Below are positions 1-5,151 of a DNA stretch of 5,969 bases, piece by piece. The translations under genes and the position numbers were made by a program. The DNA comes from Deltaproteobacteria bacterium. Lineage in GTDB: Bacteria; Desulfobacterota; DSM-4660; Desulfatiglandales; HGW-15. The stretch lies in NCBI GenBank assembly GCA_019308525.1, contig JAFDIC010000259.1, positions 1-5,969 of the forward strand, written 5' to 3'. The notes beneath the pieces were generated by a model, which saw only the letters and a program-made list of their open reading frames with translations, did not search any database and was not told the origin of the DNA. The first letter of the stretch is position 1; the number at the start of each line of letters is the position of its first letter.

Positions 1-120
1 TTCTGGAACCTGCCCTTGCCTTGTTGGCGTTGCCCTTCCGTCCGGTAACGGCGGGCGATTTTACTTCCAGCCTTCCGGCCAGAAGAACGGCGTCTGCGTC
101 ATGCCAGGCGCACACTCTGA

Positions 121-139
121 CCATGCCCAGAGGGCATGG
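121..139. repeat. Perfect inverted repeat, 8-bp stem with 3-nt loop
   Basis: CCATGCCC at 121-128 and GGGCATGG at 132-139 are exact reverse complements around the loop AGA. The stem is GC-rich and compact. On the plus strand it is followed by ATTTCAATGTTC rather than a T-run, so it is not a convincing intrinsic terminator. The right arm plus the next bases (GGGCATGGATTTCAAT) loosely resembles the 3' half of palindromic type I CRISPR repeats, which often end in a GGATTGAAAC-like sequence. Only one copy is present, so no array can be called. It lies about 110 bases before cas4. Confidence 0.5.
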
Positions 140-239
140 ATTTCAATGTTCAATTAAACCTTTCTTTGTTGATAACCTGGAGCTTTTCGAGCAGGGCCTC
201 GGTGTGCGTTTGCATGCACCGTGCAGAGGTCACGTAGTC

Positions 240-245
240 AGAGGA
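240..245 (+). promoter_or_regulatory. Ribosome binding site of cas4
   Basis: AGAGGA lies five bases before the ATG at 251. It decides the start: the upstream in-frame ATG at 221 has no comparable site, while 251 begins just before the conserved Cas4 fold. The next in-frame ATG, at 257, is two codons further on. Confidence 0.6.
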
Positions 246-250
246 TATTC

Positions 251-880
251 ATGAGCATGAACTCTTCCATGGAAAACAATGTGGAGACCGAATCGAACTA
301 CTCAATTACGGCCAGTCATCTCTTTGAGTACCTTTACTGCCCCAGGTTCACCTATTTTGAATATGTGCTGGACATACCCCAACATGAAGAAAAGCGGTTC
401 AAGGTGGAGAAGGGAAGGGCCATACATGAAAGAGCAAGGAAGATGAATCCGGCATATCTCAGGAGAAAGCTTGGAGTCAAAGAGAAAAAACTGGATGTAT
501 ACCTGTCAAGTCCTTTAGGTATACGGGGCATAGTTGATGAAGTGTTGTTTCTCAATGACGGAAGCGCCGCACCCCTTGATTACAAGTATGCTGAGTATAA
601 AGATAGGACATTCAAAAACCATAGGTTTCAACTGATCTTCTACGCGCAGCTCATAAAAGACAATTTCAGAGTTCCTGTTACGCGCGGATTCATTATTTAC
701 ACCAGGAGCAGGAACAAACTCATTGAAATACCGATTTATGAACAGGATTTTGATACCCTTGATGAAATAGTCAGGGGGATTTTGGATGTCATACAGGGGT
801 GCCGGTATCCAAATCCGACCTGTTACAGGCAGCGGTGCAGTGATTGCTGCTACAGAAATATCTGCGAAAAGAGCATTTAA
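251..880 (+). CDS. cas4: CRISPR-associated exonuclease Cas4 (RecB-like nuclease)
   Basis: Cas4 proteins are cytoplasmic iron-sulfur DNA exonucleases that trim and orient prespacers for the Cas1-Cas2 integrase. This 209-residue protein has the usual length and every family landmark: C30 in a YLYCPR motif, H59 in GRAIHE, D96 in GIVDEV, the D110-x-K112 catalytic pair in LDYKY, and the Q127-x3-Y131 RecB motif III. The C-terminal cluster cysteines are C196, C199 and C205, which with C30 would bind [4Fe-4S]; C184, C191 and C200 are extra. There is no signal peptide or membrane segment. No cas1, cas2, effector or repeat array is visible, so it is either the last gene of a cas operon lying to the left or a solitary Cas4-like nuclease. 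It looks richer in A/T at third codon positions than the oxidoreductase genes, compatible with separate acquisition, though I did not measure this. The family call is secure; the CRISPR role is inferred. Confidence 0.93.
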   Translation: MSMNSSMENNVETESNYSITASHLFEYLYCPRFTYFEYVLDIPQHEEKRFKVEKGRAIHERARKMNPAYLRRKLGVKEKKLDVYLSSPLGIRGIVDEVLFLNDGSAAPLDYKYAEYKDRTFKNHRFQLIFYAQLIKDNFRVPVTRGFIIYTRSRNKLIEIPIYEQDFDTLDEIVRGILDVIQGCRYPNPTCYRQRCSDCCYRNICEKSI

Positions 881-888
881 GGGGTTTT

Positions 889-917
889 TTGTCAGAATAT
901 TAATGAGATAATATAAC
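889..917 (+). promoter_or_regulatory. Predicted sigma70-type promoter
   Basis: TTGTCA at 889-894 matches the -35 consensus TTGACA at five of six positions. TATAAC at 912-917 matches the -10 consensus TATAAT at five of six. The spacer is the optimal 17 bp and the surroundings are AT-rich. Transcription would start near 924. The next strong coding region is the molybdopterin subunit, giving a leader of roughly 435 bases to the start at 1359; the same transcript would carry the small open frame at 933 with almost no 5' leader. This is a match by eye only. Confidence 0.5.
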
Positions 918-932
918 TCCGGTCTTAGGAAA

Positions 933-1103
933 ATGGATAAGAAGAGCGGCATCGAAGCAGAAAACAGGCAAATATCGGCCTTTCAAAAAAAGATAACATC
1001 TCAAAACCAGGGAAAATCCGGGCCAAATACCGTTGATGAGACGGTTCCACCAAAACAAGGATTGCAGCGGGTGACGAGGGACGAGGAACGCGTGACAAGT
1101 TGA
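933..1103 (+). CDS. Possible small hypothetical protein, 56 residues
   Basis: An ATG at 933 opens a 56-residue frame ending in TGA at 1101-1103. The product would be hydrophilic and lysine/glutamine-rich (start MDKKSGIEAENRQIS), with no membrane segment, cysteine or recognisable motif. In its favour are the good promoter ending 15 bases upstream and an AGGA just before the start, although that spacing (two bases) is too short for a normal ribosome site. Against it are the weak translation signal, the purine-rich tandem repeat inside its 3' end and the lack of any known family. The same frame reopens after the stop with a 15-codon run at 1122-1169, so it could also be a decayed gene. It may equally be chance. 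Confidence 0.2.
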   Translation: MDKKSGIEAENRQISAFQKKITSQNQGKSGPNTVDETVPPKQGLQRVTRDEERVTS

Positions 1104-1193
1104 CGGAATAATTCTCCTGAAATGGCAATCCAAACGGATAAAAGCGAAAAAGGAGAAGTAAGCAGTTGATGAGGTGCTTCTATTAGGACTTAG

Positions 1194-1271
1194 AACAAGG
1201 AGTGAAACGAGAAGTTTGAGGTCTGAGGTTGGAGGCAAGTTGCTGAGGCAGCTCCCCCGAAACAAGGAGTG
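1194..1271 (+). repeat. 11-bp direct repeat, two copies
   Basis: AACAAGGAGTG occurs exactly at 1194-1204 and again at 1261-1271, 67 bases apart. Both copies contain an AAGGAG ribosome-binding-like core. The second lies four bases before an ATG (1274) that opens only a three-codon frame, and twelve before the ATG at 1282 that opens an 11-codon frame overlapping the upstream candidate start of the oxidoreductase. It could be a duplicated leader element, or coincidence in a biased sequence. Confidence 0.35.
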
Positions 1272-1348
1272 TGATGCATCAATGACGAGTGGCAAAGAAC
1301 AAGTGATTCAACGTTGACTTTCCTTGATCGATATGAGAGGAAAGGACC

Positions 1349-1353
1349 GGAGG
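1349..1353 (+). promoter_or_regulatory. Ribosome binding site of the molybdopterin subunit
   Basis: GGAGG (GGAGGT with the next base) lies five bases before the in-frame GTG at 1359. No comparable site precedes the other in-frame candidate, TTG at 1314. There is no in-frame ATG between the upstream stop at 1272-1274 and the conserved coding region. This favours the GTG start. Confidence 0.55.
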
Positions 1354-1358
1354 TAAGC

Positions 1359-4049
1359 GTGGACACCATTATTGAGAGAGACAGGGAAAACTACAGGCAA
1401 GTCTTTGGAGAAAGAGACAGGCAAAAGGAGTACTGGGTATCTACCATGTGCTCCCTTTGTTACGAGCAGTGTGCCATCCGGGTAAAGGTGGTGGACGGCA
1501 AGCCTGTTGCCGCGGAAGGCATACCCGATAGCGATGCCGGGGCGCGGGGAGGAATCTGTGCCAAGGGGATCGCGGGTATTCTGGACTGGCATGACCCAAA
1601 CAGGATCCTCTATCCCGTCAGGAGGACCAACCCCAACAAGGGGCTGCATGAGGATCCGGGGTGGGAACGAATCACCTGGAAAGAGGCCCTGGACCTGGTT
1701 GCGGAGAAACTAATTGAAGCACGAGAGAGAGATCCCCGGTCTCTGGTCTGGACCCACACACCTGGGCCTACGGGGGGGATGAAGAGCATGATAACGGTTG
1801 CAGGTTTCTTCGTGGCTTACGGGACCAATAGCTATTGCACGGGTGGGCCAGGGCCCCATTGTGGGGCTGCCACCCACCATATAGATGCGCAGATGGAGGC
1901 CGCCTGGGATGTGTTCCCGGATTACAGGTTCTGCAATTACGTGCTTCGCTGTGGGGGTAACGAAGGAGTAGGAGGAGGCAGGCATTCCGCTGAAAGCATC
2001 CACATGATGGCTGCGGCCAGGGCGAGGGGCATGAAGATGAAGGTCATCGATCCCATAGGATACAGGGCCGCTGCCAAGGGTGACGAGTGGATTCCCATTC
2101 TCCCTGGGACCGACATAGCGGTCTTCCTGGCCATGGCCAACCTCATCGTGAATGAGATCGAGATTTATGACCAGGAGTTCATCAGGCACAAGACCAACGG
2201 TCCCTACCTTGTAACGCCCGATGGCCTGTATGCCAGGGAAAAGGAAAGCAAGAAACCCCTGCTCTTTGATGAAGCGGATGGGCGGGTCAAGCCTTATGAT
2301 GACAAGACCTTGTCTCTACCGGCCATTGAAGGTGAGTACGAGGTCTATGGGGCAAAATGCCGGCCGGCATTTGCACTTGTCACGAAAGGCCTCAAACAGT
2401 ACACCCCGGACTGGGCATCGGAGATAAGCACCGTACCGGCGGAAACGATAAGGCGGTTGGCAGGGGAGCTGGTCGACGAGGCCAGGATAGGCAGCAATAT
2501 TGAAATAAAGGGCATAAAGGTCCCATACAGGCCCGCTTGCGTGGTAGGGTACAGGGGGCTCGAGACCCACCAAAACGGTTTTCACACCTATGCGGCTATG
2601 CAACTGATAAACAATCTGCTCGGCAACCAGGACGTCTGTGGCGGCCTGCTAGGCTCTGGGGCAGTAAGGAGCCTCGGGTTTGAAGAAACGGGTCGCTTCA
2701 AGTTCTCTCCCTATGGAGGATATGATGGGATGTTGACCCCAGGATTCTGGCACTCAAGGACACCATGGCCCCCCCGTGAAGTGAGCGGTCCAGGAGAATC
2801 CATTAATTTCAGTGATATCTTCTCCCATGGCTCGGCAACCAGGGGCCATGTCTATACCGAGGAGTGGGACGAACTCTGGACGAGGGCCGAACGACCCTTT
2901 GAACCCCAGGTCTTTTTTGCATACGGCGGCAACGTGGTAATGAACATGCACAACCCCGGGCCGGTAGAGGGCTTCTTGAAAAAATTCCCCTTTGCCTTTG
3001 CAATTCAGCCATTTCATAATGAGACAACCGAGGGCTTCTGCGACATCGTCTTGCCTGAGGTCCATTACCTTGAGAGCCTGGACGTGGCCAGCTCTTTCGG
3101 AATTCATTATTGCTATCCTGCGGGATTGGACAAATGGTGCTTCCACATGAGGATGCCGGTCACGGAACCCAGGGGCGAGGCCAGGAACGTACAGGATATC
3201 CTTTTTGATCTTGCAGATATGCTGGAGATAAGGCCGGCGTACAATTCCTTTCTCGAAAACTACTATGCGGTCAAAAAGGCCATCTGGGAGCAGCCCGACA
3301 CGGAAGCTCGTGAGGATGAAGGGCATTCCATAATAGGGCCTGGTGATAGGATCTCCAACATCGAACTTGCGGACAGGACATTGAAATACAATTTCGGGGA
3401 AGTGAGGGGCCTTGCATGGCTCCGGGACAATGGATTCATCACCTGGGAGAAAAAAACCGAGGAATGTTACTGGCGATGGTTTGTTGATGCCCGCATACCT
3501 GTCTATTTTGAAAGCCTGCTGGAAGATCGAGAAGAGATAGGCGTCAGGGCGGAGAAGGCAGGATTTCATATGGACTGGGAGCATTACTCCGGGGCGATAA
3601 GGTATTTCCCCTCTATTATCCACAAAAAAGGTGATCCGGAATATGACCTCTTCGCCATCTCCCCGAGGGACCCGATCTCCACGTACAGGTTCAGCATGCA
3701 AAATCCCTACATAAACGAGGTGGCTCAATTAGACCCCTTCAGCCTCAATATCATCATGAACCAGGAAACCGCTGAAGAAAGGGGCATAAAAGACGGTGAT
3801 ACCATCTGCCTGGAAAATCGCTGGGGAGACAGGATCACTGGAAGGGTCAAATTAACCCAGTTGATACATCCCAGGGTGGTGGCCATGACCGGACTGGGGA
3901 GCTGGGCCAAGGGCAGGCCCCTTGCCCGGGGAAAGGGTGTAAACCCAAATATATTGCTCAGGATCGATCAAGATTACGTTTGTCCTGTAACGGGCACTCT
4001 TGAAATAACTGCCAGGGCCAAGGCGTACAAGATGGAGGCAACAGAATGA
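1359..4049 (+). CDS. Molybdopterin oxidoreductase, catalytic subunit (DMSO reductase family)
   Basis: This is the large subunit of a molybdenum (or tungsten) bis-pterin-guanine-dinucleotide enzyme, 896 residues from GTG 1359 or 911 from TTG 1314. C31, C34, C38 and C67 form the N-terminal [4Fe-4S] motif (CxxCxxxC, then GGICAKG). C168, in GPHCGA, sits where the protein ligand to the metal is expected, giving a cysteine-type site as in periplasmic nitrate, polysulfide/thiosulfate and arsenate reductases rather than the Ser, Asp or Sec types. Cofactor-binding blocks follow: GGN and VIDP/WIPILPGTD around 195-260, RGLETHQNG and LLGNQDVCGG around 395-430, HNETTEGFCDIVLPE near 555, and the C-terminal dinucleotide-binding domain at about 760-880. 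No Tat twin-arginine signal is present, so it should be cytoplasmic. It overlaps the iron-sulfur partner gene by four bases. The size, cysteine ligand and partner also suit phenylacetyl-CoA:acceptor oxidoreductase-like enzymes, but the substrate cannot be assigned. Confidence 0.92.
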   Translation: MDTIIERDRENYRQVFGERDRQKEYWVSTMCSLCYEQCAIRVKVVDGKPVAAEGIPDSDAGARGGICAKGIAGILDWHDPNRILYPVRRTNPNKGLHEDPGWERITWKEALDLVAEKLIEARERDPRSLVWTHTPGPTGGMKSMITVAGFFVAYGTNSYCTGGPGPHCGAATHHIDAQMEAAWDVFPDYRFCNYVLRCGGNEGVGGGRHSAESIHMMAAARARGMKMKVIDPIGYRAAAKGDEWIPILPGTDIAVFLAMANLIVNEIEIYDQEFIRHKTNGPYLVTPDGLYAREKESKKPLLFDEADGRVKPYDDKTLSLPAIEGEYEVYGAKCRPAFALVTKGLKQYTPDWASEISTVPAETIRRLAGELVDEARIGSNIEIKGIKVPYRPACVVGYRGLETHQNGFHTYAAMQLINNLLGNQDVCGGLLGSGAVRSLGFEETGRFKFSPYGGYDGMLTPGFWHSRTPWPPREVSGPGESINFSDIFSHGSATRGHVYTEEWDELWTRAERPFEPQVFFAYGGNVVMNMHNPGPVEGFLKKFPFAFAIQPFHNETTEGFCDIVLPEVHYLESLDVASSFGIHYCYPAGLDKWCFHMRMPVTEPRGEARNVQDILFDLADMLEIRPAYNSFLENYYAVKKAIWEQPDTEAREDEGHSIIGPGDRISNIELADRTLKYNFGEVRGLAWLRDNGFITWEKKTEECYWRWFVDARIPVYFESLLEDREEIGVRAEKAGFHMDWEHYSGAIRYFPSIIHKKGDPEYDLFAISPRDPISTYRFSMQNPYINEVAQLDPFSLNIIMNQETAEERGIKDGDTICLENRWGDRITGRVKLTQLIHPRVVAMTGLGSWAKGRPLARGKGVNPNILLRIDQDYVCPVTGTLEITARAKAYKMEATE

Positions 4050-4690
4050 GATGGGGCATGCTGATAAACCTGGCCAAGTGTGTCGGTTGCCATGCCTGTG
4101 TGGTGAAGTGCAAGCAGGAGCACTTTCTGCCGGCCGGAATCCTTTGGAACAGGGTATTGATCTCCGAGGAAGGCAAATACCCGGCAGCAACAAAACTTGC
4201 ATCTCCGGTCCTGTGTAATCACTGTGAAGAGGCAGCCTGTGTGGACGTGTGTCCAACCAATGCCACACAGAAGCGCGATGACGGCATCGTCTGGGTTGAC
4301 GCCGATAAGTGCCTCGGATGTCGTTACTGCCTCGTGGCATGCCCTTACCAGGTACGCTCTTACTATAGCAGCAGAAAGGAATACTATCCGGGCCAGGGCC
4401 TAACGGAATTTGAGAAACTCGCTCAAAGCCTCTATCCCCTTCAAACAGGAACGGTTACAAAATGCAACTTTTGCATGGAAAGAATCGACCAGGGAATCGA
4501 GCACGGACTGACACCCGGGATAGATCGAGAAGCGACACCAGCCTGCGTCATAGCGTGCCCGGCAAAGGCGAGGTATTTCGGGGACCTGGACGATCCCACC
4601 AACGAAGTCTCCATTTTGATAAGGAAACTTCAGGCCGAACCCCTGCGCCCTGAATACGGCACCAAGCCATCCGTGTATTACAGCAAATAG
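4046..4690 (+). CDS. Four-cluster iron-sulfur electron-transfer subunit (DmsB/PsrB/NrfC type)
   Basis: This 214-residue protein is the electron-relay partner of the molybdopterin subunit. Sixteen cysteines fall in four groups: C12/C15/C18/C22, C57/C60/C65/C69, C89/C92/C95/C99 and C140/C143/C167/C171. This is the classic arrangement for four [4Fe-4S] clusters in the DmsB, PsrB, NrfC and PadB-like subunits. The ACPAKARYFGDLDDP stretch at about 170-184 is a family signature. There is no signal peptide or membrane helix. Its ATG overlaps the upstream stop (ATGA), and GGAGG at 4034-4038, seven bases before the start, gives a strong ribosome site, so the two are co-translated. A membrane quinone-binding subunit (NrfD, DmsC or PadC type) would normally follow, but none is present in the next 460 bases. 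The family is certain; the electron partner is unknown. Confidence 0.95.
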   Translation: MRWGMLINLAKCVGCHACVVKCKQEHFLPAGILWNRVLISEEGKYPAATKLASPVLCNHCEEAACVDVCPTNATQKRDDGIVWVDADKCLGCRYCLVACPYQVRSYYSSRKEYYPGQGLTEFEKLAQSLYPLQTGTVTKCNFCMERIDQGIEHGLTPGIDREATPACVIACPAKARYFGDLDDPTNEVSILIRKLQAEPLRPEYGTKPSVYYSK

Positions 4691-4713
4691 GAAGGAAGTG
4701 ATAGCAGGAAGCA

Positions 4714-4740
4714 TGATATGTTCGTACTTTCTACATATCA
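4714..4740. repeat. Inverted repeat after the oxidoreductase operon
   Basis: TGATATGT at 4714-4721 and ACATATCA at 4733-4740 are exact reverse complements separated by 11 bases. The repeat lies 24 bases after the stop of the iron-sulfur subunit. The stem is AT-rich and no T-run follows on either side, so it is a poor intrinsic terminator. It could stabilise the 3' end of the message or be a binding site for a dimeric regulator. Function is unknown. Confidence 0.4.
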
Positions 4741-4782
4741 CGGGATCTTGGGGCGGCTGTTGTCGATCATGGTGGATCCTTA

Positions 4783-4932
4783 GTTCTCTTGCTTCCCAAT
4801 CCTCTTGCGTACATATGTTGTCTTGATCGGCCTCATATTTCCACTTATAACCCCCATCCGCCATGCGAGATTCGAAAAAACGCGCTGTGCCTCCAGGTCT
4901 CCACTTTTAGCCTCTTGCCGGTGGGTTGTCTT
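4783..4932 (-). pseudogene. Possible gene remnant, 50-codon open fragment
   Basis: On the minus strand a frame is open for 50 codons between a TAA at 4933-4935 and a TAA at 4780-4782. It has no start codon near its beginning; the first ATG falls about half way. The translation has a balanced, protein-like composition (for example GDLEAQRVFSNLAWRM followed by basic residues), and neighbouring minus frames across roughly 4740-5130 are also open in short protein-like runs. This would fit a decayed gene or mobile-element remnant broken by frameshifts. I do not recognise the family, and chance in a purine-biased strand is a real alternative. Confidence 0.2.
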
Positions 4933-5138
4933 TTATGGTGCTCAATATTCTCGAAGGCTTTCTCTCCCCCCTTCTCTCCATCTTGATTCAGCTTATCTAC
5001 TCATCCAACCAATTGCAGGTTTGAGCACAATTGGGGCGTACAATAGCCTTGACTAACTTGCCACTCCCAGGTAGTGTACAAGCTGTCGCTTTGCTTGCTG
5101 ATTTATTATGGCAACATTCATTTTCCGCTTCAAAATCC

Positions 5139-5143
5139 AGGAG
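5139..5143 (+). promoter_or_regulatory. Ribosome binding site supporting the TTG start of the radical SAM gene
   Basis: AGGAG lies eight bases before the TTG at 5152. A second plausible site, GAGGGG at 5303-5308, lies eight bases before an in-frame ATG at 5317. The second site would yield a protein starting directly at the cobalamin-binding-like fold and losing the first beta strand. Confidence 0.4.
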
Positions 5144-5151
5144 AATCGAAT

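Larger units (their letters stand above)
3..254 (+). other. Open frame upstream of cas4, doubtful gene
   Basis: This frame is open from the left edge and stops with TGA at 252-254, overlapping the cas4 ATG at 251 in an ATGA arrangement of the kind seen between coupled genes. That overlap is the only argument for it. The first ATG is at 21 and the frame from there gives 77 residues, rich in Ala, Leu, Arg and Pro, with no domain I recognise. A second plus frame is also open from 2 to a TAA at 155-157, and a minus frame from 233 (GTG) or 215 (ATG) to 150, so the region does not single out one reading. It could be the 3' end of a gene starting outside the window, but it is more likely non-coding upstream sequence. 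Confidence 0.15.
881..1358. other. Purine-rich intergenic region and operon leader
   Basis: This stretch separates cas4 from the oxidoreductase operon. The plus strand is markedly purine-rich. Directly after the cas4 stop comes GGGG and six T, but there is no GC-rich stem before them, so termination there is doubtful. The region holds a sigma70-like promoter, one small open frame, a tandem GACGAGG pair at 1073-1086, the TGAGG-rich segment around 1217-1248 and an 11-bp direct repeat. Minus-strand open frames across 900-1295 are rich in Ser, Leu, Phe and Arg, show no domain and look like by-products of the purine bias. I see no tRNA, CRISPR array or recognisable riboswitch. Confidence 0.5.
4691..5151. 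other. Intergenic region without a supported gene
   Basis: This gap lies between the oxidoreductase operon and the radical SAM gene. It contains an inverted repeat soon after the operon and a pyrimidine-rich plus strand, strongest at about 4940-5010. Plus-strand frames at 4789-4986, 4805-5056 and 5025-5162 are open, but have no ribosome site and no recognisable domain. The minus strand reads more protein-like, in short pieces broken by stops. A possible weak promoter for the next gene is TTGACT at 5049-5054 with TAGTGT 17 bp downstream at 5072-5077, matching three of six at the -10. I see no tRNA, riboswitch or CRISPR repeat. Confidence 0.45.

Noticed and set aside
150..233. Minus-strand micro-frame (27 residues from GTG, 21 from ATG) with protein-like composition
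   Set aside because: Too short to support, without a ribosome site or known family, and it competes with other open frames in the same stretch.
1..250. CRISPR array next to cas4
   Set aside because: Only a single hairpin is present; no direct repeats at regular spacing.
865..894. Intrinsic terminator after cas4, suggested by the G4-T6 run at 881-890
   Set aside because: No stable GC-rich stem precedes the T-run; only weak A/T pairing is possible.
900..1295. 131-residue minus-strand open frame
   Set aside because: Low-complexity Ser/Leu/Phe/Arg composition, no domain, no ribosome site; explained by the purine bias of the opposite strand.
2754..3728. 324-residue minus-strand open frame inside the molybdopterin gene
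   Set aside because: It is the antisense shadow of a strongly conserved plus-strand coding region and has no recognisable domain.
1359..4049. Selenocysteine-type formate dehydrogenase
   Set aside because: No in-frame TGA occurs within the gene and the metal-ligand position carries cysteine in a GPHCGA context unlike formate dehydrogenases.
251..4690. Functional system linking Cas4 with the molybdoenzyme
   Set aside because: They are separated by about 480 bases with their own promoter signal, and no known pathway connects a prespacer nuclease with a redox enzyme.
4400..4864. 154-residue minus-strand frame spanning the end of the iron-sulfur subunit and the gap
   Set aside because: Most of it is antisense to a certain gene; only the part beyond 4690 looked protein-like and is covered by the remnant finding.
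4805..5056. 83-residue plus-strand frame in the gap, with hydrophobic stretches
   Set aside because: No ribosome site, no recognisable family, and composition consistent with a pyrimidine-rich non-coding strand.
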